64,000 bases of DNA. Origin: Lachnospiraceae bacterium. Its GTDB lineage: Bacteria; Bacillota; Clostridia; Lachnospirales; Lachnospiraceae. Under the pieces are notes generated by a model that saw only the letters and a list, made by a program, of their open reading frames with translations, searched no databases and was not told where the DNA came from. The stretch spans positions 84,767-148,766 of the forward strand of contig CAJTCH010000007.1 of the NCBI GenBank assembly GCA_910574715.1. The letters are read 5' to 3'. Made by a program: the position numbers and the translations under genes. This document shows, one piece after another, positions 6,404 through 15,037 of the stretch. Positions within the stretch are counted from its first letter, which is position 1, and every line of letters begins with the position of its first letter.

Positions 6404-8413
6404 TCAACGACTTTTTGATAAAACGATGTTCTCCCCGCTTTCTTTTGCTAATATATAAATGTTGCCGGCATCACAAGTAACCGACATTGCGGGCGTATCG
6501 CTAATCAATCTTTTGTTGTTCCCATCCTTGTCGCAGGAATATACACGATTTCCGTCTGTTCTGGAGACATAATAAATCGACTGCTCATCCATGCAGAAAT
6601 CATACGCAACTACTTTTTCATAAGTAAAAGTTTCGCCGCTTAGAACATGATACCTTGTTAAAACCGATTGCTCGTTTTTGTAAAAAATGTTTTCTCCATC
6701 GAATGAGATATTTCCACTTGTAGGGACGTCAAGTTTTGTAATGCCTTTCGTGAAACGGTTTACTTCTGTTATACCATCATTGCCAATGAAAAATATGCTG
6801 TCATTATTTATAAAAAAATCATGATGGAACTCTAAAAACTTCCATTTATCACCCGTCTCATAATCAATGCCAAAGAGGGAACGGCCAGAATTTGTAATCT
6901 GTTCAAAAACGATTTTTTCCTCAAAAGTATCTAAATTAAGTTCTACTACCGACACTTTTGTTATACTGCTGTTATAGTTTCCGACACGGTTCACATAGCT
7001 TTCCGTAACCGATGTCGTATAATATAGATATGGTGAACATACACAAAACGCACATACCTTTTCTTCATCAGAAAACGCCCCAAATATAGGTGAGCGTACT
7101 AAATGAAGCATTTCTCCCGTGGAAGCATTTTTAAGATAATAATCAAAAGTTTCTGCGTCCTGTGCTATTTCATAGCCCATACAATCATATTCCGCCGATG
7201 AATTATAAATAAAATTCTGGCTTTTTCCGTTATCTGAACATCCTGTCATTGTCAATACGAAACTAAGTATGATAGCAAGAGTCGGTACATTTCGCATTTT
7301 CCTTGTTTTCATTTGCCATTTGTTAGAATTGCTCCGTAAAATCCAAGCGGAAGCCAAAATACATAAGAATACGGATACTGAAAACAAAATCAATAGTGTA
7401 ATAGTATTAATCTCTGCAAAAACAATTTTCTCATCACCTGTAAAAGCATCACTTAAAACAATATCTCCTGCAAAAAAGTCTGTTCCGAGCAGAAATGGCA
7501 AAGGCAGCGGCAGACGGTAAATAATTGTTTTGGATAGACCCACATAGGGAATAATGACCGATACTGCACCTGCAAGCAGGGTCACCGCATATTTTTTCGC
7601 CAAAACAGAAATAAACATAAGAAACATTGCTAAAAACACGCTGCCAAAAAGACGGAGCAATCCTATATATATATATCCCTCGAATAAAGTTATGCTTTTG
7701 TTGCTGCCTGCAAAGTAACTAAGGCTTTGGATGGGATAATTCCCATTAGGCAGTCCATATTTGAGGCTGTAAAATCCGTATTCAATGAGCGATATGCTTA
7801 CGCACATCAAGAGGACGCCTGAAATAACAATGAGCAGCTTATGCAAAGAGCCTTTTCGTCCCTCTTTTGCGGTCAAAATCAAAGCATTCATCTGGCAGCT
7901 ATACTCGGAACAGAATACGGGCGTAACCAAGAGCAAAATGCCAAGGAAGAGGACAAAATTAAGCGTACCTTTGCCAAGAAGCCCCGTCCATCCGTTCGTT
8001 TGAAGAAAATAGCGGTTTTGGGCATTTTCGCAGATGTAGAGATATTGCTGATATATGACTTCAAATCCATTTTGATGTTCCAGAACATTTTTGATTTCCT
8101 GGCTCTCTTTTTTATATTCACTTTCACTGATTTTGCCATCATAGTAGCTTCCCAAAAGATAGCTTTTCTTCCCCTTGGCTTCTGCAATTCTCTCTGCCTC
8201 CTGTTCCAGATAGATAGAGGATTCATCAGTACAGTATCCATTTACCTTTTCAAGATACCATTCATATTCACTTTTGTACTGTTCCATTGCACTATTATAA
8301 GGATTGTCTGATGCAACGAGCCAAATGGTGCCAAGTAATAGAACAAGGACGATATAGCAAAGCCCTTTTTGGTGGAGCATTATCTTTTTTATTTCGTACA
8401 TGAATCCAGACAT
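6404..8413 (-). CDS. ABC transporter permease fused to a lipoprotein-like C-terminal domain
   Basis: Residues 1 to about 365 form a permease of the ABC-2 type: one helix near the N-terminus, a long charged extracytoplasmic loop (about 40-140) and five or six further helices. The second half is different. At about residue 373 a new start-like segment (MRNVPTLAIILSFVLTMTGC) looks exactly like a lipoprotein signal peptide ending in a lipobox Cys (about 392), and about 280 residues of propeller-like repeats follow (DYETGDKWKF, RYHVLSGETF). An AAGGA lies before the internal ATG (7297), so the second part could also be made separately. I chose ATG 8413 because AGGAGG lies five bases upstream. It overlaps the preceding permease gene by 25 bp and is the last gene of the lipoprotein-ABC operon. 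Substrate unknown. Confidence 0.7.
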   Translation of the reverse strand: MSGFMYEIKKIMLHQKGLCYIVLVLLLGTIWLVASDNPYNSAMEQYKSEYEWYLEKVNGYCTDESSIYLEQEAERIAEAKGKKSYLLGSYYDGKISESEYKKESQEIKNVLEHQNGFEVIYQQYLYICENAQNRYFLQTNGWTGLLGKGTLNFVLFLGILLLVTPVFCSEYSCQMNALILTAKEGRKGSLHKLLIVISGVLLMCVSISLIEYGFYSLKYGLPNGNYPIQSLSYFAGSNKSITLFEGYIYIGLLRLFGSVFLAMFLMFISVLAKKYAVTLLAGAVSVIIPYVGLSKTIIYRLPLPLPFLLGTDFFAGDIVLSDAFTGDEKIVFAEINTITLLILFSVSVFLCILASAWILRSNSNKWQMKTRKMRNVPTLAIILSFVLTMTGCSDNGKSQNFIYNSSAEYDCMGYEIAQDAETFDYYLKNASTGEMLHLVRSPIFGAFSDEEKVCAFCVCSPYLYYTTSVTESYVNRVGNYNSSITKVSVVELNLDTFEEKIVFEQITNSGRSLFGIDYETGDKWKFLEFHHDFFINNDSIFFIGNDGITEVNRFTKGITKLDVPTSGNISFDGENIFYKNEQSVLTRYHVLSGETFTYEKVVAYDFCMDEQSIYYVSRTDGNRVYSCDKDGNNKRLISDTPAMSVTCDAGNIYILAKESGENIVLSKSR

Positions 8414-9630
8414 TTTATCCTCCTGTCCCGGCAATGGCAGTTCTTCTTAGAAAGTATAACCATTACCGTTATTACAGCCATTCCCAATATTACAGCAAAA
8501 ATAATAGCTGCCAAAAAACTTTGTATCGGATAGCCCGCAAAACCGATAAATTCAGTCTTACCGAACAAAATGCGGTTAGTGAGCAGCGAATATGGGTTTA
8601 TTATCTTTAGCCAAATATTGCTTGAGTAACTCTGTGACGCACCTGTAATAATCAAACATAAGGCTGCTCCAAAGTCAGCGACAAATGGGATAAGAGCGTT
8701 ACGCCAAAACATGGAAATCAATAGGAATACCATACTCATAGTCCATATGCCGATTGCTTTTGTAATTGCGGATAGAACTACATATTGCCACAAATTGCAG
8801 TTTACCGCAGCCGTACTGAAATTGCTGATGGCATACAGAGGAAGATTATATCCTTCCATTGTTCTAAATGAAAAGGAAAAACCAAGATAATCCAGTACGG
8901 AAAACCATATTACAACACTTATTACAAACAAAGTAACTGCAACAATTTTAGCGAATACGGTTTTTTTACCGCCATTAGGGTTCGTCAGTAACAGCATATC
9001 CATCTGCGTTTCCTTTTCATAGACGAAAGTGCCGATAATTCCGTATAAACAAAGGAACAAAACCAATATATTTGAAAAATCATAGTTTAAATAATAGTTA
9101 TACATTTCCTGATAGGCAAAAGCTGGTATATTCCGTCCAGAATAAAGATTGTAAATTACACTGTTTTTACGCACTTCAAAGTTAAGTCCTTGTTCCTTGT
9201 AAAATGCAGCATTTTCTTTTGCCTTCTTTGCTGCTTTCGAAGCATAGGTCCGATAATTATAGAAATATTCCATAGGCTGTACATAGTATTTTTCTAAGAT
9301 GTTTTCGTCACTATATATATTTCCCGTCATCGTATTCGGGTCATCTGTGTCTGTGCTTGCCGTCATATCAGCCGTAGCGTCTGCTAACGGCTGATATAGG
9401 TCAAGAAGATTGTTGATTTTATCGTTAGTTATCTCACCGCGATATTTCTCATAGAGCTGCCAATACACGCTGTTCCAACTGCGGCTGTCTTTCCCGTCTG
9501 CCAAGTAGGAATAGGAATGAAATTCATTATTTATTTTGAACAGGTTTATTACGCTGAACAGAATAAGTACAACAAGTATTGACCGCTTGCAAAACAATTT
9601 GTAAAATTCATATCTGATTAAGCGTGTCAT
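8389..9630 (-). CDS. ABC-2 type transporter permease
   Basis: This 413-residue protein has one helix at the N-terminus (MTRLIRYEFYKLFCKR is the usual cytosolic entry of ABC-2 permeases), an extracytoplasmic loop of about 160 residues and five further helices. It pairs with the ATPase gene at 9699 and the second permease behind it. Such operons next to a two-component system often export or resist cell-wall-active peptides; that is inference from context. ATG 9630 has GGAGAG nine bases upstream. The open frame reaches further up to 9702, but that stretch is a dispersed repeat (9670-9717) and lies partly inside the ATPase stop region, so I exclude it. Confidence 0.8.
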   Translation of the reverse strand: MTRLIRYEFYKLFCKRSILVVLILFSVINLFKINNEFHSYSYLADGKDSRSWNSVYWQLYEKYRGEITNDKINNLLDLYQPLADATADMTASTDTDDPNTMTGNIYSDENILEKYYVQPMEYFYNYRTYASKAAKKAKENAAFYKEQGLNFEVRKNSVIYNLYSGRNIPAFAYQEMYNYYLNYDFSNILVLFLCLYGIIGTFVYEKETQMDMLLLTNPNGGKKTVFAKIVAVTLFVISVVIWFSVLDYLGFSFSFRTMEGYNLPLYAISNFSTAAVNCNLWQYVVLSAITKAIGIWTMSMVFLLISMFWRNALIPFVADFGAALCLIITGASQSYSSNIWLKIINPYSLLTNRILFGKTEFIGFAGYPIQSFLAAIIFAVILGMAVITVMVILSKKNCHCRDRRIKCLDSCTK

Positions 9631-9669
9631 TTTTTCTCTCCAATGTCTTTCGACTCTCGCGGCATTCGT

Positions 9670-9717
9670 CAAATGCTCGTGCGAGCACGGCACTTGACTC
9701 ATTGCCCGCGGAAATAA
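9670..9717. repeat. Dispersed hairpin repeat, copy A
   Basis: CAAATGCTCGTGCGAGCACGG followed by CACTTGACTCATTGCCCGCG. A perfect GCTCG-TG-CGAGC hairpin leads into a conserved tail. Related copies are at 14999-15033 and 50794-50843. Here the ATPase stop codon (9699-9701) lies inside the repeat, so the repeat supplies the last residues of that protein. Confidence 0.6.
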
Positions 9718-10562
9718 TATAAAAATACATCTTCCAAGTTAGGGGAAGCTTTTACTGCGTTTGTTGCGGGCGAACTATCGCTTACAATCCTTACTGAAAA
9801 ATTTTCGCCCTGCTGCTTCATATTACTGACATAATATTTGTTGCTAAGACAGGCAGCCTCTTTGGCGTTTGTTGTCACTTCCCACACTTTACCATAGATA
9901 CTCTGTTCTAATACGTCGGTAGTTCCTTGCGTAATCAAAGTGCCTTCTTTGAGAATAATAATCTCTTTTGCAATACACTCGACATCAGAAACGATATGGG
10001 TAGCCAGCAAAATCGTCCGTCCCTGTGCAAACTGTGAAATCAAATTGCGAAAGCGGATGCGTTCACTTGGGTCAAGTCCTGCCGTAGGCTCGTCTAAAAT
10101 AAGGATTTTAGGGTCGCCTAACATTGCCTGGACAATGCCGACTCTCTGACGCATACCACCAGAAAGAGCGCCAATCTTTTTATCTTTCGCATCTAAAAGG
10201 TTGACAATGCCCAGAAGCTTAAAAGCTCGTTCTATTCCTTGTTCCGCAGGGATTCCTTTTAATGCACACATATATAACAGGAAATCTATTACCGTAAAAT
10301 CCCGATAGAAGATAGGGTATTGCGGCATATATCCGATTTTTGATAAAAAGTCTTTGCCCATTTTTTTTGCATCTTGACCGTCTATCAAAACAGTTCCATT
10401 ATCGCTGCCCAAAATGCCGACAAATATATTTATCAGCGTTGTTTTTCCTGCGCCGTTAGCCCCTAAAAGTCCATAGACGCCCTCCGAGAGTTCAGTGGTA
10501 AAATTCTTTAGGGCATATTTACCTTTATACTGTTTTGAAACATTCTGAAATGATACTTTCAT
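9699..10562 (-). CDS. ABC transporter ATP-binding protein
   Basis: This is the 287-residue ATPase subunit of the transporter encoded with the two permeases downstream. Walker A is GANGAGKTT (34-42), the Q-loop lies in MPQYPIFY, the signature is LSGGMRQR (133-140), Walker B is ILILDEPTAGLD (153-164), and the H-loop is ATHIVSD. The family (ABC-2 / multidrug or bacteriocin-immunity type) energises export or membrane protection. ATG 10562 follows the lipoprotein gene after six bases, with AAGGGG in front. The C-terminal end (YYFRGQ) falls in the dispersed repeat, so the original C-terminus may have been altered slightly. Confidence 0.92.
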   Translation of the reverse strand: MKVSFQNVSKQYKGKYALKNFTTELSEGVYGLLGANGAGKTTLINIFVGILGSDNGTVLIDGQDAKKMGKDFLSKIGYMPQYPIFYRDFTVIDFLLYMCALKGIPAEQGIERAFKLLGIVNLLDAKDKKIGALSGGMRQRVGIVQAMLGDPKILILDEPTAGLDPSERIRFRNLISQFAQGRTILLATHIVSDVECIAKEIIILKEGTLITQGTTDVLEQSIYGKVWEVTTNAKEAACLSNKYYVSNMKQQGENFSVRIVSDSSPATNAVKASPNLEDVFLYYFRGQ

Positions 10563-10568
10563 AGATTA

Positions 10569-11828
10569 TTACCCCTTAAAGCCAAATGTTGTTATCAAGG
10601 TGCTTACCTCGCCAATACCTCGCCCAAGCACAACGATACAGGCGTCGGATTCATCCAAAATTAAAATCTGCGGGACACGCTGGAAGTAAGTACCGTTGTT
10701 GTCCTTGACCGTTTCAGTATGGATAACTTTTCCCGATACTGTGTCATAAATATTAATTGTTACGCTTGCCTCTCTCAAAATGGAAGTAGCAACATATTTA
10801 CCTTGCTCAGAGCAGAAAACCCCGTCCTTTCCTTCGCTGCTGCTTGAGAATGTAATCTTTTTTTCTGTATTAGATGCAGTATCAAGCATTAACAGCGTCC
10901 CATTATTTTTGTTAAAGCTCTGGGGCATGGCAAGTATATTCCCTCCCTTTTGAACTTCTTCAACATTCACTTCATAGTCGGCTTTTTTTGTAATACTAAG
11001 ACTTGCATTGTCTGTAAATACTGTTCCATAAACAGAGACTCCATCCCCGCCATTAGAGCTTATTCCCATGCCTACATAAGTTAAAGTTTTATCTCCCGTA
11101 AATGCAAGACTATCCATCGTTACAATCTCCATATTATTTGCCCTGCCATTTTCGGAATAGCTCAGAATGGTACGTACCTTTTGGGAAGAAGTATCATAGA
11201 GGTAAAGTCCTTGTAATCCGCCGAAAGCGATTTGTTTTCCGTCCTGTGAAATGGCGACACTCGCCATTTGGAGGACAAAATCATCATTTAGCAGCCCACT
11301 AAAGGAAATCGTATTCACAACAACAAAATCCTTATTTAATAGGTATCCTTTTATTCTATTACTGCTTTGTGCCGTTGCAAACGAACCCGTGCTGCCGCTG
11401 TCATTTTCTTCACCGACAATGAAATATCCGTCCGAATAAGGCTGCACACATAACTCATTCAAAAAAATATCCGCACTTGCTATAGTCTCTCTTTTCCCAG
11501 TATCATAAAGATAGAGCTTATCTGCTGCAACAATAATCCGATTGCCATCAGCATAATAACAGCCGCTGACCTTTCCAGAGAAAGCCGAGCCATTCACTGT
11601 GCCAACATCCATAGTACTTTTATCTGTATCACTATTCTGTGGGTTGGACTTATTATTGTCGCTGCTTCCGCTTCCTGTTTTTTCCGATGTGTTATCTTCT
11701 TCGGATTGTGGTGCATCTATGGAGCTTTCGTTTTCAGAACGATTCACATTTTCCTGACTATTACCACAAGCTGACAGATTAAGAGCAAAAGCAAGTATAA
11801 GCATAATGCACATAAATCTCGTTTTCAT
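10569..11828 (-). CDS. Lipoprotein with propeller-like repeats
   Basis: This 419-residue protein has a lipoprotein signal peptide (lipobox LSAC, lipidated Cys about 21), a Ser/Asn/Asp-rich linker (about 24-75), and a repeat-rich domain with segments such as YYADGNRIIVAADKLYLYDTG, GKQIAFGGLQGLYLYDTS and NINIYDTVSGKVI typical of a beta-propeller. It should sit on the outer face of the membrane. It is encoded between another lipoprotein and the ABC ATPase, with three bases between genes and GGAGGG overlapping the previous stop, so it most likely senses or captures the same ligand as the transporter. I do not know the ligand. Confidence 0.75.
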   Translation of the reverse strand: MKTRFMCIMLILAFALNLSACGNSQENVNRSENESSIDAPQSEEDNTSEKTGSGSSDNNKSNPQNSDTDKSTMDVGTVNGSAFSGKVSGCYYADGNRIIVAADKLYLYDTGKRETIASADIFLNELCVQPYSDGYFIVGEENDSGSTGSFATAQSSNRIKGYLLNKDFVVVNTISFSGLLNDDFVLQMASVAISQDGKQIAFGGLQGLYLYDTSSQKVRTILSYSENGRANNMEIVTMDSLAFTGDKTLTYVGMGISSNGGDGVSVYGTVFTDNASLSITKKADYEVNVEEVQKGGNILAMPQSFNKNNGTLLMLDTASNTEKKITFSSSSEGKDGVFCSEQGKYVATSILREASVTINIYDTVSGKVIHTETVKDNNGTYFQRVPQILILDESDACIVVLGRGIGEVSTLITTFGFKG

Positions 11829-11831
11829 TTT

Positions 11832-12869
11832 TCAGCCCTCCTTATAAAGCAGAATTGAGCCTGTCTTATTTGTAGAACAATCATTGCTTGTAGCAACAGC
11901 TACCGCATAGAAAGTATTGAAGTCATCTAATTTAGAGGGGTCTATGATGGCTTCAATTATCCACACATTTCCTTTGCTTAATGTTGCATCGTATGAAATC
12001 ACTTTATCAAACGATATGGGCTTATGATTTAAGAAGAATGATATGCCATACCTTGTACCCGGCGTTCCGCAAATCGTGTAACGTACTGTAAGCGTATCTT
12101 TATTGGTAAGATTGATATTGTCATACACTAATTCGCCATCATAGGAAATAGTCGAATAAACGCCGCTATCCAATGTATCCATAGTAATTCCATCCCAACC
12201 GTTTTTCACAAGCTCATTTTCAATAAAAGAGGAAGTGATTTTTTCTTCTGCAACGCTGACATCACGAAAAATATTTTCACTTTCTCCATAAAAGATATCG
12301 CTGTCTGGAGCATCCTCATTAAAATGCAGTTTCAGCACTCTTTCAAGGTGTTGGTGATACCAGCCGTAACTTGATGTTTCTTTCATATCGGGTTGGAAAG
12401 CGGGATTGGTAATGCTCATGATTGAAATATTTAGGGTATCACCTTTTTTTCCCGTGTTCGGTGTAAACACAAACGAAAATTTTTCTTCGTGTTTTTCTGA
12501 TGTTTGGAAACAATGGAGATACTCATATTCCGCCCTCGTATCATTCACCTTGTATGCCTGCGGCTTTCCGTCCAAAAAGAGCAGGAAGCCTATGTTATCC
12601 AATTTTCCCTCTGATACAAACTGATAGTCCAAGATAAATTCTCCGCCGTTATACTCATACGGTAAAACACTTTGGTCATCAGCTCTGGTGGGACTCACTT
12701 CCTCGTGGCTGAGAAAACCTAAAGAGCCATCTTCCTCTGATTTTGTGAATGGATTTTCTTCCGTGTTTTGCGGGGGAGCTTTCCCGTCCTCTATGTTATA
12801 ATTTCCGCAAGCTGTCGTAGTGAATAGCAAGCCGCAAATCATAACTAATGATAATATTCGTTTTCGCAT
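11832..12869 (-). CDS. Lipoprotein, first gene of the ABC operon
   Basis: This 345-residue protein has a signal peptide ending in lipobox TTAC (Cys about 21). The mature part is polar, without recognised domain; it seems to hold two similar beta-rich halves, each with a GGEFILDYQF / GELVYDNINL-like start and a 'GFLLFLDGKPQAYK' / 'GISFFLNHKPISFD' segment. That internal repeat is my reading and was not tested. AGGAGG stands six bases before ATG 12869. The promoter just upstream carries the direct-repeat box 12919-12934. It starts the operon lipoprotein-lipoprotein-ATPase-permease-permease. Confidence 0.75.
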   Translation of the reverse strand: MRKRILSLVMICGLLFTTTACGNYNIEDGKAPPQNTEENPFTKSEEDGSLGFLSHEEVSPTRADDQSVLPYEYNGGEFILDYQFVSEGKLDNIGFLLFLDGKPQAYKVNDTRAEYEYLHCFQTSEKHEEKFSFVFTPNTGKKGDTLNISIMSITNPAFQPDMKETSSYGWYHQHLERVLKLHFNEDAPDSDIFYGESENIFRDVSVAEEKITSSFIENELVKNGWDGITMDTLDSGVYSTISYDGELVYDNINLTNKDTLTVRYTICGTPGTRYGISFFLNHKPISFDKVISYDATLSKGNVWIIEAIIDPSKLDDFNTFYAVAVATSNDCSTNKTGSILLYKEG

Positions 12870-12902
12870 TGTTTATCCTCCTGTCATATTTGGTGTATTT
12901 CA

Positions 12903-12934
12903 ATTATAAAAACCAAATGTCAAAATGCGGTCAA
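12903..12934 (-). promoter_or_regulatory. Promoter of the lipoprotein-ABC operon with regulator direct repeat
   Basis: On the minus strand TTGAC (12934-12930), six bases, TTGAC (12923-12919), ten bases, then TATAAT (12908-12903). The spacing is identical to that before the response-regulator gene (17039-17008). This fits an OmpR-type activator bound in place of a normal -35 box. Confidence 0.7.
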
Positions 12935-12945
12935 GGAATAGAAAA

Positions 12946-13440
12946 TTACATAAAAAAACCAACAAACTGTGATTTCTCACAAGCCTGCTGGTTCTGCGTA
13001 TTATGTGTCTTACTCTTTATGTATTTATGTTGCTCAATAAATGGGAATAAAATTAAGTCAATCCAGTATCCAATACAAATGTATCCAACAATCGGATGGA
13101 TCAATTTTATTTCATTTGTCAAAACAACAGCAAGCAGAAGACCTATCAAAAGAAGGACAATGCCGATACCTGCCGAAAAGCGAACAATCTTGTCCATCTG
13201 TGCAAAAGAACCGATACATAGTATGATAGCGGGAATCCATACAGCCAGATGAAATACAACACCAAGATAATTAAATGCTCCTACCCCCTCTTGAAAAAGT
13301 ATTTTAAAAGTTTCAGTAAAAAACCATGAATCCTGATTGACTATCAGCCCATTAGGAAAAATATTATACATTGGTACAGCAAAACTGCATAACAATAGAA
13401 CAACTGAAACTGTTTTCAAAATTTTATTTTTTCGTTCCAT
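12946..13440 (-). CDS. Hypothetical four-helix membrane protein
   Basis: This 164-residue protein has about four membrane helices (roughly 8-26, 56-78, 84-107 and 112-132) and a polar C-terminal tail. No family is recognised. It stands alone between the lipoprotein operon and a DUF3239-like gene, on the same strand. Its ribosome site (GGAAGAAACG) is mediocre. Possibly an immunity-type or accessory membrane protein of the island, by context only. Confidence 0.6.
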   Translation of the reverse strand: MERKNKILKTVSVVLLLCSFAVPMYNIFPNGLIVNQDSWFFTETFKILFQEGVGAFNYLGVVFHLAVWIPAIILCIGSFAQMDKIVRFSAGIGIVLLLIGLLLAVVLTNEIKLIHPIVGYICIGYWIDLILFPFIEQHKYIKSKTHNTQNQQACEKSQFVGFFM

Positions 13441-13638
13441 CTACGTTTCTTCCGAAAAATAAATAATCTCAGTACACCTTATTAAAGATTAAGGCAAAGG
13501 TATCATATTTTGATTTTCCAATATGTCAAATGGGAAGTTGTCATCTCACAAATTCTTTGAAAGATACAAGACCAAATCGTCATCATTTTTGCATTCCTCA
13601 TATGGTTTATCTCATCCATCAATCCCGAATTTGCGACG

Positions 13639-13666
13639 AGGGAAACGCTTTCATCAGCGTTTCCCT
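13639..13666 (-). terminator. Hairpin after the DUF3239-like gene
   Basis: AGGGAAACGC pairs perfectly with GCGTTTCCCT around an eight-base loop, 12 bases beyond the stop codon at 13679. There is no long T-run on the minus strand, so termination is plausible but not certain. The stretch 13441-13638 holds no gene that I can support. Confidence 0.45.
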
Positions 13667-13678
13667 AAATGGAACATA

Positions 13679-14407
13679 TTACTTGGTGTCAGCTTCTTCA
13701 TTGAGGGGCTTATAGTTGCTGTCCATGTAGTTCTTTTTACCGAAGGGAACGTAATTTTCATCCAATAAAATCAAATTTCCGTTTCCCAAATCAGGGAACT
13801 GCCGCGCAACCTCCTTGAGCACTTCCCATTCATCTCGGGTATTTTCTTTGTTGTCTTCCTCCACCTGTCTTAGCGCTTCTTGAACAGACTGCTGATCTGC
13901 CGTTCCCCAATAGAGAGGATGGGGCTGGAAGGAAGAATGGTAATCGCCGCCCTCATAGCAGAAAAAACAGGAGCAGGGGATTTTTTCAAATAGAATTTTT
14001 TGCGCCCCGTCAAGCTCCTTTACCTCCAGACAGTAGCACCCATTTACGGTTGCCGCACCATCCCGCGCGGTCATGTTTGCGATTGCCATGATAGTAAGGG
14101 GTTCCATTTTCACGATCATGCCGGGAACCAAAAGCCCCTCCTCGTACATTTCCCGTAAATACTCGTCAGAAAATTTTCCGACAGCCCGCCATAGGAAAAA
14201 CAATGCAAGAAGGAAACAGATAACGGCGGGAATCCAGCTTTTAAACAAAGAAATTCCTGACATACATAGGAAACACACGCAGATTATCGCAGAGCTTCTC
14301 CGCTTTTTGACGACGGCTTTTATTATTTCATCCTTTTGCCGTATCCGGCTCACATCTGCATGGATGCCGGATTTTACACTTGCCTCAAATTGTGAATAAT
14401 CGACCAT
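13679..14407 (-). CDS. DUF3239-like membrane-associated protein
   Basis: This 242-residue protein has an N-terminal amphipathic part, two close membrane helices (about 38-75) and a cytosolic domain with the features EGLLVPGMIVKMEPLTIMAIANM and HPLYWGTAD, as in DUF3239 proteins of unknown function. GGAGG stands six bases before ATG 14407. The next upstream gene is an XRE regulator with membrane helices, 33 bases away, so both may be one transcript. Role unknown. Confidence 0.6.
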   Translation of the reverse strand: MVDYSQFEASVKSGIHADVSRIRQKDEIIKAVVKKRRSSAIICVCFLCMSGISLFKSWIPAVICFLLALFFLWRAVGKFSDEYLREMYEEGLLVPGMIVKMEPLTIMAIANMTARDGAATVNGCYCLEVKELDGAQKILFEKIPCSCFFCYEGGDYHSSFQPHPLYWGTADQQSVQEALRQVEEDNKENTRDEWEVLKEVARQFPDLGNGNLILLDENYVPFGKKNYMDSNYKPLNEEADTK

Positions 14408-14440
14408 TTTTTCCTCCGTTTCTTACATTTCTGTAGATTC

Positions 14441-14890
14441 CTAATATTTTTTATAGATATATTCAGTAAAAATCCGATAAAAACAATATACAATCCAGAC
14501 CACCCAGGTTATTTCCCACTTGTGTGATATTACAGAAATCATCAAATAAAGAACAGCAACAGTAATAGCAATCATCCAATTCGTTATTTTTTTCTTCTTG
14601 GTTATTTCATTTGCTGATACTTTTACAACATCTGACAACAGACTTTCATATTCGTTATCAACGTTGTTTTCTGTTCTTTTGCCCTTGAATAATTCTGCTA
14701 TGGAAATCCCCAGGGATGCAGCTAATGGTTCAATAAGAGATACATCTGGAAATCCGATACCTCGTTCCCATTTTGAAACAGCTGCACTTGATACTCCCAA
14801 TTCATTCGCTAAATCCTGCTGCGTGCGATTTTGTTCTTTCCTGATAGCAGCAATCAGACTGCCTGTTTTTTGAACGTTCAATATTTTCAC
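14441..14890 (-). CDS. XRE-family regulator with C-terminal membrane helices
   Basis: This 149-residue protein has an N-terminal HTH_3 domain (residues 9-66; recognition helix in TQQDLANELGVSSAAVSKWERG) and two C-terminal membrane helices (about 104-142). Membrane-tethered XRE proteins of this size are common in Firmicutes and usually repress neighbouring genes. The most likely target is itself and the DUF3239-like gene downstream. Its ATG has AAGGTGAA seven bases upstream. Confidence 0.8.
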   Translation of the reverse strand: MKILNVQKTGSLIAAIRKEQNRTQQDLANELGVSSAAVSKWERGIGFPDVSLIEPLAASLGISIAELFKGKRTENNVDNEYESLLSDVVKVSANEITKKKKITNWMIAITVAVLYLMISVISHKWEITWVVWIVYCFYRIFTEYIYKKY

Positions 14891-14998
14891 CTTCTTTCCG
14901 ATTTTATAATATCACAAGAAACACCATATTCAAGAAACGCTCCGTTGAAATGTTAAACGCTGCATTGGATTTATGCAAATCCTCCATGGTTGGCTTTA

Positions 14999-15033
14999 AG
15001 CACGGCACTTGACTCATTGCTCGCAGAAATAAA
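14999..15033. repeat. Dispersed hairpin repeat, copy B (tail only)
   Basis: AGCACGGCACTTGACTCATT then GCTCGCAGAAATAAA. It matches the tail of copy A (9670-9717) with few changes but lacks the first hairpin arm. It begins five bases beyond the sensor-kinase stop codon. Confidence 0.55.
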
Positions 15034-15037
15034 AATA

